Origin: Pseudomonas abietaniphila
GTDB lineage: Bacteria; Pseudomonadota; Gammaproteobacteria; Pseudomonadales; Pseudomonadaceae
Direction of reading: 5' to 3'
Assembly (NCBI RefSeq): GCF_039697315.1
Contig: NZ_CP155619.1
Span: 806,001 to 870,000 of the forward strand
Length of the DNA: 64,000 nt
The translations under genes and the position numbers were made by a program. Below, one piece after another: positions 45,003 to 53,930 of this stretch (within the stretch, counting starts at the first letter, position 1; the number at the start of each line of letters is the position of its first letter). The notes under the pieces are model-generated. The model saw only the letters and a list, made by a program, of their open reading frames with translations. It did no database searches and was not told where the DNA came from.

Positions 45003-45884
45003 ATGTATCAGTATCACAAGTGGTTACGTTCCTTTCATGCCGTGGCTAAAACCGGGAGCTTTTCCCTGGCGGCGAATTACCTGAACGTCGGTCAGCCCAC
45101 GATCAGCGAACAGGTCAGCGCGCTGGAGAAGCGGTTTTCCGTCGAGCTGTTTCATCGCCGTGGCAGGTTCGTGGAGTTGAGTGCCGCTGGCGTGAAACTG
45201 TACGAGATCACTCAAGGGGTGTTCGGCCAGGAGGATGAAGCGCTGCAATTGCTTCAGAGCTTCAGTCAGCGCAAACACGGCATGCTACGAATCGGCGCTG
45301 TATCGCCTCCGATTGCCATGAGCCTGACCTACTCGCTCATGCAGCAGTATCCGAACATCGATCTGGAAACCTCATTTACCACCGAGGCCGAAACGCTGGA
45401 GCGTTTGTACAACTTCGACATCGATGTCGCGATCCTCGCCCTGTCCGAGTTCGACCATAGGCTTACGACGCAGCTGTATCGCACCTACCCGATCCTCGGC
45501 GTGGTGCGTGACGACCATCCCTGGGCAACTCAGGCGCAGGTCAGCATCAACGAGATCAGCGCGCAGCGGGTGGTGCTGCGGGAAAAAGCGTCGCGCACGC
45601 GGCAACTGGTCGAGGAAGCCTGCCACACGCGGGGTATCCATCTGGACTGCGTCATGCAATTGAACAGCCGCGAAGCCATCGTCCATGCCGTGGTGCAAGG
45701 CATCGGCGTCGGGTTTGTGTCGGCCGTGGAGTACGCGGAACAGCCCGGCACCAAGGCCGTGTCATTTATCGAGAACCCTCTGCACATCCACTACTTTCTT
45801 TGCTGCCTGGGGGTGCGCCGCAACCGACCGATCATCTCTGACTTGTTCGATTCCTGCGCGCTGCCGGAAACCTCTCACACCTGA
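45003..45884 (+). CDS. LysR-family regulator, phosphonate-type, upstream of phnX copy 2
   Basis: A 293-residue regulator with winged helix WLRSFHAVAKTGSFSLAANY, then NVGQPTISEQVSALE, and an effector domain with QLNSREAIVHAVVQGIGVGF, the same motif as in the LysR proteins at 33199 and 39297. It lies 50 bp after the MFS gene and 83 bp before the second phnX, all on the plus strand. It may regulate the dehydrogenase-MFS pair and the second phnX. Confidence 0.85.
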   Translation: MYQYHKWLRSFHAVAKTGSFSLAANYLNVGQPTISEQVSALEKRFSVELFHRRGRFVELSAAGVKLYEITQGVFGQEDEALQLLQSFSQRKHGMLRIGAVSPPIAMSLTYSLMQQYPNIDLETSFTTEAETLERLYNFDIDVAILALSEFDHRLTTQLYRTYPILGVVRDDHPWATQAQVSINEISAQRVVLREKASRTRQLVEEACHTRGIHLDCVMQLNSREAIVHAVVQGIGVGFVSAVEYAEQPGTKAVSFIENPLHIHYFLCCLGVRRNRPIISDLFDSCALPETSHT

Positions 45885-45967
45885 ACACTTGGCAATAACC
45901 CGATTCACCGGCCTTTTTCCCATCCGAAGAAGCGGGCCACCTTTATCTAAAAACAAGGAGAACACCC

Positions 45968-46795
45968 ATGAACTATCAAACCCCGGAACGCCTGCAAGCC
46001 GTTGTCCTCGACTGGGCGGGCACGGTTGTCGACTTTGGCTCATTCGCCCCGACGCAAATCTTCGTCGAAGCCTTTGCCGAGTTCGGCGTCGCTGTCTCGC
46101 TCGAGGAAGCACGCGGGCCAATGGGCATGGGCAAATGGGACCACATCCGCACCCTCTGCAATCAACCGGAAATCGCCAAGCGCTATCAAGCTGCCTTCGG
46201 ACACTTGCCAAGCGATGACGATGTCACCGCGATCTACAACCGCTTCATGCCGCTGCAAATCGAAAAGATCGCCGAGCACTCCGCGCTGATTCCCGGCGCG
46301 CTTGAGGTGATCAAGACACTGCGGGACAACGGACTCAAAATCGGCTCCTGCTCCGGTTATCCCGCCGTCGTGATGGCCAAGGTCGTAGAGCTGGCGCGCA
46401 CCAACGGCTACGTCGCCGATCACGTTGTCGCGACGGATGAGGTGCCTAACGGCCGCCCTCATCCCGCACAAGCGTTGGCCAACGTGATTGCACTGGGTAT
46501 CGACGACGTCGCCGCTTGCGTGAAGGTCGACGACACGTGGCCCGGGATTCTGGAAGGTCGCAAAGCAGGCATGTGGACGGTCGCGTTGACCTGCTCGGGA
46601 AACGCCCTGGGTCTCTCGTACGACGCCTTCAAAGCCCTGTCCCCCGAGCAGCTGAAACACGAGCGTGCGCGCATCGGCGAACTGTTCGAAGGGTCTCGCC
46701 CGCACTACCTGATCGACACCATCGTCGAGTTACCCGGCGTCATCGAACACATCAACGCGCGCCTTGCACGAGGTGAAATGCCTCAAGCGTACTGA
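45968..46795 (+). CDS. phnX: Phosphonoacetaldehyde hydrolase, copy 2
   Basis: A second 275-residue PhnX. Catalytic residues are intact: Asp15 in [16 protein letters not shown], Lys56 in [11 protein letters not shown], plus GSCSGYPA and [10 protein letters not shown]. By eye it shares about four residues in five with copy 1, with most changes in the cap domain and the C-terminal tail. Here it is not paired with phnW but follows a LysR and an OPA carrier. A strong AAGGAG site is upstream. It may serve a separate phosphonate, reached through the local dehydrogenase. Confidence 0.92.
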   Translation: MNYQTPERLQAVVLDWAGTVVDFGSFAPTQIFVEAFAEFGVAVSLEEARGPMGMGKWDHIRTLCNQPEIAKRYQAAFGHLPSDDDVTAIYNRFMPLQIEKIAEHSALIPGALEVIKTLRDNGLKIGSCSGYPAVVMAKVVELARTNGYVADHVVATDEVPNGRPHPAQALANVIALGIDDVAACVKVDDTWPGILEGRKAGMWTVALTCSGNALGLSYDAFKALSPEQLKHERARIGELFEGSRPHYLIDTIVELPGVIEHINARLARGEMPQAY

Positions 46796-46812
46796 CCCTA
46801 TCCGTGGCTGAG

Positions 46813-46850
46813 TCACGAAGTGCCCGCGTATGGAGACAGGCACTTCGTGA
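46813..46850 (+). terminator. Hairpin after phnX copy 2
   Basis: TCACGAAGTGCC (46813-46824) and GGCACTTCGTGA (46839-46850) pair over 12 bp with a 14-base loop. It lacks a T tract, so it may be a terminator of weak type or an mRNA-end structure. Confidence 0.45.
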
Positions 46851-46951
46851 AGTGATGGGCGCGGCCCACCTGATGAGGTTCAACCGAGCGGACGTGATTA
46901 ACGGCCTGACCGGCAGGTGTTAGAATCCGCTGCCCCACTGCTGACCTTCTT

Positions 46952-47725
46952 GTGAACGCCAGCGCTCGAATCACGACTGGGGCCGATGGTGCGCCGATGT
47001 TTCTAAGCCTTGAGATTCGCAGTTACGAGGGTGAAAGCCCTCACCACCACCATGATCATGTTCAATTGGTGTTGCCGACGCATGGCCAAATGGAAATTGA
47101 GGTGGACGGCCGCGGGGGATGCATTGATCAGTCAGTGGCCGCTGTCGTAGCGCCTTGTTCGGTGCATTCACAGTTCGCCCATCCCGACAGCCGTTTTCTC
47201 ATTGTGGACTGTGCGCCGACAACGCTGGAGGTGCTCCAGATGGAGCGTTTGGCGAAGGGCGTCTATATGCCCATTCCCCCGGCGGCACGTCGGCTTGTCG
47301 AATTCGCTGCGCTGATCGGCAACGCGCAACTGTCCATCGCGGCCTCGCAGTTGGGCCCGCTGCTTTTGTCGTCACTCAGCCCGGACACTTCTTGTTTCCC
47401 AACGCCCATGGAGCGGCTGATCGCCCGCCTTCGGGCGAATCCTGGCGCGAACTGGAGTAACGACGTCATGGCTGAAGCCGCAAACATGAGCGTTAGTCAG
47501 CTGCATCAGCGATTCCGTCAATTGTTCGAGATGACTCCTCAGGCCTGGCTCACCGACTTGCGCATTCAGGAAGCGCAACGATGGTTGCGCGAAACCCCAT
47601 TGCCGATTTCTGAGATTGCCTTGCGCGCAGGTTTTTCCGACCAGGCATCACTGACCAGAACCATGCAGCGCGTGAGCGCCACGACCCCGGCGGTTTATCG
47701 TAAAGCGCAAAAACAGTCTGGGTAA
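46952..47725 (+). CDS. AraC-family regulator with N-terminal cupin
   Basis: A 257-residue regulator. The N-terminal cupin has HHHHDHVQLVLPTHGQMEIE, with a possible metal site, and the C-terminal part (about 160-255) is the AraC DNA-binding domain (MAEAANMSVSQLHQRFRQLF, ISEIALRAGFSDQASLTRTM). The start is uncertain: a GTG at 46952 without a clear ribosome binding site, or an ATG at 46997. It lies 79 bp before an EamA transporter gene on the same strand, the likely target. Confidence 0.8.
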   Translation: MNASARITTGADGAPMFLSLEIRSYEGESPHHHHDHVQLVLPTHGQMEIEVDGRGGCIDQSVAAVVAPCSVHSQFAHPDSRFLIVDCAPTTLEVLQMERLAKGVYMPIPPAARRLVEFAALIGNAQLSIAASQLGPLLLSSLSPDTSCFPTPMERLIARLRANPGANWSNDVMAEAANMSVSQLHQRFRQLFEMTPQAWLTDLRIQEAQRWLRETPLPISEIALRAGFSDQASLTRTMQRVSATTPAVYRKAQKQSG

Positions 47726-47804
47726 AAAATCCCGAAATTTCCGACAATACTCCCCTGCTCGACTTCTCCAGACTTCATCGTTTAGGCGGTGGAGTGCTGA
47801 CGAA

Positions 47805-48749
47805 ATGGTTGCTGATCGATCACTGATGAAGGGCGCGGTCTACGGGGTTTGCGCGGGGCTGTGCTGGGGGGTGATTTTTCTCGGCGCGGAACTGACGCCG
47901 GGCTTGAGCGGCCTGCAACTCGCTGTCTTGAGATTCCTTTGCTACGGCGCGATTTCGGCGGTACTGCTCATGCGGCGTTGGCGTCGCGTTTGTACCCCTC
48001 TCACTCTGGAAGACTGGAAGTCGCTCTTCTGGCTCAGCCTGATCGGAAACCTCATCTACTACTCACTGGTGGGCACAGGTGTTCAGTGGGTGGGTATCGC
48101 GACTACGTCCCTGATCGTCGGACTCATCCCGGTGCTGGTCACGTTGGCAGGTCGTCATGACGCAAATGCCGTCCCCTTGCGCAAGCTCTTCCCCTCGTTG
48201 TGCTGCGCGATGGGTGGGGTCGTACTGATCAGTTGGCATGCACTGAGCAGTGATGACGGGCTGAATACGCTGACGAACCTCTTCGGAATTTTATGCGCCT
48301 TCGGCGCCCTGGTAACGTGGAGCTGGTTCGCGGTGAGCAATGCGCGGCGGCTCATAAAAGTCACCCGCGTTTCATCCCATGACTGGGCATTGCTGACAGG
48401 CATCATGACCGGCGCTCAATCGCTGCTGTTAGCAGTGCCGGTCCTGGGTTTTCAGGGCAGTCAACATGGCCTTGCAGAGTGGCTGGATTTTCTCTGGGTC
48501 GCGGGGGGCGTAGCGCTTTTGTCTTCGGTCGTGGGGGGCGCATGCTGGAACCAGGCGAGCCGGCTGTTACCGTTAGCGCTCAGCGGTCAGGTGCTTGTGA
48601 TTGAAACGTTGGCGGCGCTGGTGTTTGGTTTTTTGTGGGAGCATCGACTACCCGACGGCCATGAGCTGTCTGCCATTGCACTGCTGCTGACCGGCGTCGT
48701 CTGGTGCCTGAATGTTCACCGTGCTCCGCAGCGCTCCTCAACGGCTTAG
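47805..48749 (+). CDS. EamA/DMT-family transporter
   Basis: A ten-helix carrier of 314 residues with two EamA repeats: GAVYGVCAGLCWGVIFLGAE (first helix), TGVQWVGIATTSLIVGLIPV in the first half, and LPLALSGQVLVIETLAALVF in the second. DMT carriers export amino acids or other metabolites. Its neighbour AraC regulator is probably functionally tied. GGTGGAG precedes the ATG at 47805; an internal ATG at 47826 is also possible. No connection to the phosphonate genes is evident. Confidence 0.83.
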   Translation: MVADRSLMKGAVYGVCAGLCWGVIFLGAELTPGLSGLQLAVLRFLCYGAISAVLLMRRWRRVCTPLTLEDWKSLFWLSLIGNLIYYSLVGTGVQWVGIATTSLIVGLIPVLVTLAGRHDANAVPLRKLFPSLCCAMGGVVLISWHALSSDDGLNTLTNLFGILCAFGALVTWSWFAVSNARRLIKVTRVSSHDWALLTGIMTGAQSLLLAVPVLGFQGSQHGLAEWLDFLWVAGGVALLSSVVGGACWNQASRLLPLALSGQVLVIETLAALVFGFLWEHRLPDGHELSAIALLLTGVVWCLNVHRAPQRSSTA

Positions 48750-48808
48750 CCCCGCCCCAGGATTAATGGCTGCCTTGGCCATGAACCGAGTGGCGGGAGA
48801 CGCTGCAC

Positions 48809-50485
48809 TCAGGAGTTGTCCGCAAGCCCATAAGCCCGCGCAATGAATTCGGCCACTTCATCACGGCGCACGGTCGCGTCGCTTGCGTGCGCATCAGCTG
48901 GCACTGTTGTAACCAGGCCCTTTGCAGCCATGGCTTTCACGGCTTCAGCCCATTCATCCCAGGTCACCGGTTTATCGGGCTCGAACGCCGGCCCACTTTT
49001 CATCCAGCCATTGGAAACCACGATCTCGGCTTGCTCAAACAGAGGGGAGTCGGCCGTCAGATCGGTGAATTCAACTTGCTTGCCGATCTTCAGCTCACCG
49101 GCCAGCGTCATCTGCAACGTGTTGGCCAATTCCCCTCGGGTAATGGCACGAGCCGGCTCGAAGGCATTGACCTCGTTACAGGTCATCAGGCCACGGAAAA
49201 CCACCGCGCGCACTGCACTGGATGCCTGAGAAGCCGGAATGTCGGCAGGCAGGTTCTTTTGCGCGGGCCTTAACCCTGCATCGACCGGCGTGACGTCCAG
49301 GCGCACACCCTGGGCGGTGTAGTTGGTCAATGAGTCATACGTCTTGCTGTGCGCGATGAAACCGGGGGACTTGGTGAAATCAAACCGGTATCCGTAGTGG
49401 TACCCATTGGAAGGATTGTAGCGAGTCATCAATCCCGATTGACGGGTAGCGGTGTTGTCAGCCAGGCCATACAGCACGGCTCGACGCATCGCTGCCACAG
49501 CGGACAGGTCGGTGATCAGTTGGTTGCCCACCAGATATTCGTCGCCCGGCTTGATAACGTCTTTGCCTTCGGCGGGTGAGACCGCGTTTGTGGCAGGGTT
49601 GTAGCGATCGCCGTTGCCAAGCATCGCCAACTGTACATTGTGCAATTCCGTACCGTAGACGCCGAACTGTCGGGTGGCGTGGCTGGCATCCATCACGGTC
49701 AAATAACCTTCGCCAATAACCTCAATCTGACCGTCAGGCTTAACCCACATGGCCGTGTTGGTGTCCAGCCCGAACCCGATACTGCGCTGGGCGTTCACCA
49801 GATAACTTGCCATGCGTGCCGTGCGCCCGGTACTGGTCTCTTCCAGCTGATCCAGGTGTTGATCGATTATTCCGCCCTTGAACAAGCCAGAACCTTTGAG
49901 CAAAGCCGCACCACGTTGCCCGGCAGACTTCGCGACACCAAAGTCCAGCGTGTCCATGACAACCCCGTAGGCCGTGGGCATCTGGGCGCCGAGTATGCTT
50001 GCTCCGGCGCTGGTGCCGCCGATGACCCCGCCCTGCTCGTAAACCTTGCGCACAGCCTGCATCGCCAACGAATCACTGCCGTCTGCGTTAAACAGCGCCT
50101 TGGCGATTCGTGCCTGATCCCCGCCCACAAACCATACGGCGCTTGCCTCGGTGATCGGTTTAACGGCCTCGGGATCGTTCATGGTCTGTGCGAAGTTCTT
50201 GTTATCGATCGAAGCGATCTTGACGTGCGACGCCGGCACTCCCAAGGCAACCAACTCGGTTTGAAAGCGTTTACTCGATCCCAGGCTGCCGCTGGCGGTG
50301 GGGAAAATCACGATGTTGGCCGCACCCGCCCCACCCGCCAGATCCACGAATTTTTGATACACAGGCAAGTTGCTAGCCCTCAGCATGCCCCCCACCGCCA
50401 GTAAATGGCCGTCCGCGAGCACCGATGTCGCTGAACACGCGACCGCCAGCGCGACCAACACCCTGCCTTTTCTCATTTTGCTCAT
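48809..50485 (-). CDS. Exported cyanophycinase (peptidase S51) with SLH-like repeats
   Basis: A 558-residue protein with a signal peptide (VLVALAVACSATSVLAD), so it acts outside the cytoplasm. The first 300 residues are a cyanophycinase domain: GHLLAVGGML, FPTASGS, AVWFVGGDQ, and the nucleophile Ser159 in VIGGTSAGASILG. Cyanophycinases cut the polymer (beta-Asp-Arg)n to dipeptides. The last 130 residues look like S-layer homology repeats (AFEPARAITRGELANTLQMT, TDLTADSPLFEQAEIVVSNG, then FEPDKPVTWDEWAEAVKAM). It is divergent from a basic amino-acid binding protein and a zinc deacylase, which supports use of cyanophycin or its dipeptide. Confidence 0.85.
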   Translation of the reverse strand: MSKMRKGRVLVALAVACSATSVLADGHLLAVGGMLRASNLPVYQKFVDLAGGAGAANIVIFPTASGSLGSSKRFQTELVALGVPASHVKIASIDNKNFAQTMNDPEAVKPITEASAVWFVGGDQARIAKALFNADGSDSLAMQAVRKVYEQGGVIGGTSAGASILGAQMPTAYGVVMDTLDFGVAKSAGQRGAALLKGSGLFKGGIIDQHLDQLEETSTGRTARMASYLVNAQRSIGFGLDTNTAMWVKPDGQIEVIGEGYLTVMDASHATRQFGVYGTELHNVQLAMLGNGDRYNPATNAVSPAEGKDVIKPGDEYLVGNQLITDLSAVAAMRRAVLYGLADNTATRQSGLMTRYNPSNGYHYGYRFDFTKSPGFIAHSKTYDSLTNYTAQGVRLDVTPVDAGLRPAQKNLPADIPASQASSAVRAVVFRGLMTCNEVNAFEPARAITRGELANTLQMTLAGELKIGKQVEFTDLTADSPLFEQAEIVVSNGWMKSGPAFEPDKPVTWDEWAEAVKAMAAKGLVTTVPADAHASDATVRRDEVAEFIARAYGLADNS

Positions 50486-50867
50486 CCGTATGGCTCTTTT
50501 TGTAGGGAGAACATCGACGGCCTGCCAGCCGAAGTCACCAGCACCGAAAACGAAAATATTTCAATCAGATTTCTAGGAATTGAAATCTTATACGCCGCAT
50601 TTTTTTACTGATCAAGAGCCGACATTCAAGCTTGAAAAATACGAAATGCCACGAGTAAAAACGTATTTATCTTTAATTTCCATACGGTTATTTGAGTTGA
50701 AAGGTCCGATGTTGCCCCCTTTAAAATGGCCATAATATTTTCTTGATTTACATATCGTGAAAATAATCGTTTCATTGATCCCGTAGCGGCGTCCCATCAA
50801 GCTAAATGCCATGCCTGCTCGTCGATCAGCTCCACCTACCCTGATAACCCGAAATAGGAGTCGTCCA
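50486..50867. promoter_or_regulatory. Divergent promoter region with palindromes between cyanophycinase and binding protein
   Basis: AT-rich, 382 bp. Three overlapping symmetric elements lie together: GAAA-ATA-TTTC (50552-50562), ATTTCAAT-N13-ATTGAAAT (50558-50586) and AGATTTC-N8-GAAATCT (50567-50588). They could be operators for the RpiR regulator at 52824. AGGAG precedes the start of the binding-protein gene. Confidence 0.5.
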
Positions 50868-51644
50868 ATGAAAACAATCGCACTGCTGGGTGCCGTGGCG
50901 CTGACTGCCATGAGCACGTTGGGGATGGCAGAAGAACAGACCCTGCGCATCGGCATCGAAGCCGCCTATCCGCCCTTCGCGTCCAAAACAGCTGACGGCG
51001 CGATCACCGGCTTCGACTACGACATCGGGAATGCGCTGTGCGAGAAAATGGCGGTGAAATGCGTATGGACCGAACAACAGTTCGACGGGTTGATCCCATC
51101 ACTGAAGGTTCGCAAGATCGACGCGATCCTCTCGTCCATGTCGATCACGGCCGACCGCCTAAAATCGGTCGATTTCAGCAAAAAGTACTATCACACGCCC
51201 GGCAAACTGGCGATGAAGGCTGGCACCGTCATCAACGATCCGCTGGTGGACCTCAAAGGCAAGCGAGTCGGGGTTCAACGCGCCTCTACCTACGATCGCT
51301 ATGCGACTGACAACTTCGCCCCGGCGGGCATTGAGGTCGTGCGCTACGGCTCCCAAAGTGAAGCGTTCCTGGACCTGACATCCGGTCGCCTCGACGCCAC
51401 CCTCGCCGACATCGTCAACATCGATGAAGGCTTCATCAAGACTGACGCTGGCAAGGGCTTCGCGTTGGTGGGTCCCGACTTCACCGACAGCAAATACTTC
51501 GGTAACGGCGCAGGTATTGCTGTGCGCAAAGGCGATTCGGTAACCGCTGAAAAACTCAACGCAGCAATCGACGCCGTTCGCGCTGACGGCACTTACCAAA
51601 AAATCCAGAACAAGTATTTCAGCTTCGACATCTACGGCGGCTGA
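50868..51644 (+). CDS. ABC transporter substrate-binding protein, Lys/Arg/His type (HisJ/ArgT-like)
   Basis: A 258-residue periplasmic binding protein with a signal peptide (IALLGAVALTAMSTLGMAEE). The mature part matches the LAO/HisJ family closely: LRIGIEAAYPPFASKTADGA, GFDYDIGNALCEKMAVKC, IDAILSSMSITADRLKSVDF, and the paired Cys characteristic of this group. It would bind arginine, ornithine or a dipeptide such as beta-Asp-Arg. There are no permease or ATPase genes in the unit, so it must share a transporter. AGGAG lies seven bases before the ATG. Confidence 0.88.
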   Translation: MKTIALLGAVALTAMSTLGMAEEQTLRIGIEAAYPPFASKTADGAITGFDYDIGNALCEKMAVKCVWTEQQFDGLIPSLKVRKIDAILSSMSITADRLKSVDFSKKYYHTPGKLAMKAGTVINDPLVDLKGKRVGVQRASTYDRYATDNFAPAGIEVVRYGSQSEAFLDLTSGRLDATLADIVNIDEGFIKTDAGKGFALVGPDFTDSKYFGNGAGIAVRKGDSVTAEKLNAAIDAVRADGTYQKIQNKYFSFDIYGG

Positions 51645-51698
51645 TCACGTGTGCAGGAGTGGCGATTGCGCGACTCCTGCCCTCCTCAGGAATTCTTC

Positions 51699-52811
51699 AT
51701 GGAACATATTGAGCATGTGCTCCCTTGGGGCAGCCCCGGTATCGAGCGACGCTTGTCGGTTTTTCGGTTCGGTCACGGCCCTCGAAAAGCCTACATTCAG
51801 GCATCGCTGCACGCGGATGAACTGCCTGGCATGCGCGTTGCGGTGGAGTTGAAAAAACGCCTGGGCGAGCTGGAGAAAGCAGGTCGGTTGAACGCGACGA
51901 TCGAGCTGGTGCCTGTGGCCAACCCCATCGGGTTGTCGCAGATGTTTCAAGCCACTCATCAGGGTCGGTTCGACTTTGCCAGCGGCAAGAATTTCAATCG
52001 GGATTTTCCTTCACTCGGCAAAGCGGTGGCTGCCCGTGTTGCCGGTCGCCTGAACGAAAATGCCAGCGATAACGTGAAGGTCATCAGAGCCGCCATGCAC
52101 GAAGTGCTAAATGCGCTGGCTGAGCCGAAATCGACCCTCGAAGGTTTGCAACGCCATTTATTGACTCACGCCTGTGATGCAGATGTGGTCATTGATCTGC
52201 ACTGTGATTTTGAATCCATTCTTTTGCTTTACAGCCTGCCTCAGCTTTGGGACTCACTTGAGCCATTGGCAAAACGGATCGGCGCCGGCGTGGCGTTACT
52301 GGCTGAAGCCGCAGGCGGCGATTCTTTTGACGAAGCATGCTCCACTCCCTGGCTTGAGCTGGCGAGGCAATTTCCAGAAGCGAGCATTCCCATGGCTTGC
52401 ATCGCGACAACGGTAGAACTGGGCGGTATGGCGGACACAGGTCACGTCGAGGCCGAAGCGCATGCAGACGCCATCCTGGGATACCTGGGTGGCCTGGAGA
52501 TGATCAGCGGCAACTGGCCTGATGTGCCTTCCTCCTCCTGTGAAGCCACACCCTTTGCAGGCGCGCAGTATGCTTATGCAACCCACGCCGGTGTCGTCTC
52601 GTTCCTGAAACCGTTGGGTGCCAGGGTCAGCAAAGGCGACGCGCTCTTTGACGTCTTCGATCCCATCACTGACCGCCATTCACGGGTGTGCGCCACCACA
52701 GACGGCGTGCTCTACGCCCGCGAGCGGTTGCGTTTTGCTCAACCAGGCCTTTGGCTGGCCAAGGTGGCGGGCAGCGAACCCATTCGCCAAGGGCGCCTTC
52801 TGACCGACTGA
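51699..52811 (+). CDS. Zinc deacylase, succinylglutamate desuccinylase/aspartoacylase family
   Basis: A 370-residue zinc hydrolase. Metal ligands are His38 and Glu41 in SLHADELPGM and His168 in VIDLHCDFE; Arg101 in NFNRDFP and Glu240 in TTVELGG are the substrate and catalytic residues. The last 90 residues form a lipoyl-like barrel (VSFLKPLGARVSKGDALFDV). In Pseudomonas, enzymes of this group encoded with cyanophycinase have been reported to hydrolyse the dipeptide beta-Asp-Arg (CphZ-type); I give this from memory and the assignment rests on context. It is 54 bp after the binding protein and 12 bp before an RpiR gene. Confidence 0.83.
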   Translation: MEHIEHVLPWGSPGIERRLSVFRFGHGPRKAYIQASLHADELPGMRVAVELKKRLGELEKAGRLNATIELVPVANPIGLSQMFQATHQGRFDFASGKNFNRDFPSLGKAVAARVAGRLNENASDNVKVIRAAMHEVLNALAEPKSTLEGLQRHLLTHACDADVVIDLHCDFESILLLYSLPQLWDSLEPLAKRIGAGVALLAEAAGGDSFDEACSTPWLELARQFPEASIPMACIATTVELGGMADTGHVEAEAHADAILGYLGGLEMISGNWPDVPSSSCEATPFAGAQYAYATHAGVVSFLKPLGARVSKGDALFDVFDPITDRHSRVCATTDGVLYARERLRFAQPGLWLAKVAGSEPIRQGRLLTD

Positions 52812-52823
52812 AGCCAGACTCCC

Positions 52824-53810
52824 GTGAATTCGCTCGCTTCAGATACACTGGGGCAACTGATCGACAGGCCGGCCCAACCTATGCTCCAACCTTCCGCCCG
52901 CAATACCACCGTTTATACAGCCCCCATCATGCGCAACCTCGCCGAGGCTGCGCCAGACCTGCAACCTTCGCTGCGCAAGGTGGCGGACTTTGTTCTGCGT
53001 CATCCACTCAAGGCCGCGACCCTGACCATCGAAGAACTGGCGCAGGAGTCTCTGACTTCACCGGCAGCAGTCAATCGGCTGGCGCGGGCCATCGGCCTGA
53101 AGGGCTATACACAATTAAAGGCCGAGTTGGTCGCGACTCTGCAGGACATGGTGTCCCCGGTCGACAAACTGCGCAATGAGATGGCGCAGCGGCCTTCGGG
53201 CGAATTCGGATTGGCCGAACAAATTCAAATCGCGACCAGCAATCTGAGCAGAACCAACGCGAACAATCCCTCGGAGTTATTCGACGCCTTCGTCGGTGCC
53301 CTGATTCAGGCGCGCAAGATTTACATCCTGGGCTTCGGCAACAGCGCATACATGGCAGGACTGGCCGCCTCAAACCTGATCCCGTTCATTGCTGATGCAC
53401 AGGCAATCAGCATGGAAGGCGGCAACGAGAACGCAGCCTATCGGTTGGCGTCCATCACGCCCGACGACGTACTGCTGGCCATCTCACTGCCCCGCTACTC
53501 TCAGGACACCCTGCAATTAGCGAGATTTGCCAAAGAACGCGGCGCCTCAGTTCTGGCTATCACAGACTCGCCCGCCTCCCCGTTGGCCAATATTGCTCAT
53601 CACACACTGTTCGCCGAAGCCAGCCATCCGGTACTGATCAGCTCAAACGCTGCCGTGCTGGCACTGATCGAGGGATTGGTCGCTGCCGTCATGACGCGCA
53701 ACAAGGAGGCGGTCAGACTGTCGGCGGAGCTCACCGAGAGTGTGCTCTCCTACCTGCACGTATCTGCCAAACCCAATCTGGCAAACAAGAGAAAACCGCT
53801 CGGCCGCTGA
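52824..53810 (+). CDS. MurR/RpiR-family transcriptional regulator
   Basis: A 328-residue regulator: an RpiR helix-turn-helix (LRKVADFVLRHPLKAATLTI, then SLTSPAAVNRLARAIGLKGY) and a SIS domain (KIYILGFGNSAYMAGLAASN, DDVLLAISLPRYSQDTLQLA). A GTG start at 52824 has little ribosome binding signal, and an ATG at 52881 is an alternative that keeps the whole helix-turn-helix. It is co-transcribed with the binding protein and deacylase and probably regulates this locus and the divergent cyanophycinase. Confidence 0.84.
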   Translation: MNSLASDTLGQLIDRPAQPMLQPSARNTTVYTAPIMRNLAEAAPDLQPSLRKVADFVLRHPLKAATLTIEELAQESLTSPAAVNRLARAIGLKGYTQLKAELVATLQDMVSPVDKLRNEMAQRPSGEFGLAEQIQIATSNLSRTNANNPSELFDAFVGALIQARKIYILGFGNSAYMAGLAASNLIPFIADAQAISMEGGNENAAYRLASITPDDVLLAISLPRYSQDTLQLARFAKERGASVLAITDSPASPLANIAHHTLFAEASHPVLISSNAAVLALIEGLVAAVMTRNKEAVRLSAELTESVLSYLHVSAKPNLANKRKPLGR

Positions 53811-53870
53811 CCCCTGAGGCAGATGGTTTACGCCGTTTTCATCCCATCGCGGTGTCAGATGCTCTAAGCC

Positions 53871-53893
53871 CGCCGTGGCTCTCGACCACGGCG
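53871..53893. terminator. Hairpin between RpiR gene and chemoreceptor gene
   Basis: CGCCGTGG (53871-53878) and CCACGGCG (53886-53893) form a perfect 8-bp stem between convergent genes. There is no T tract on either side, so terminator function is only possible. Confidence 0.35.
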
Positions 53894-53930
53894 TTCTCGA
53901 TGGACGCATGCTGCGCACACATCATGGCTT

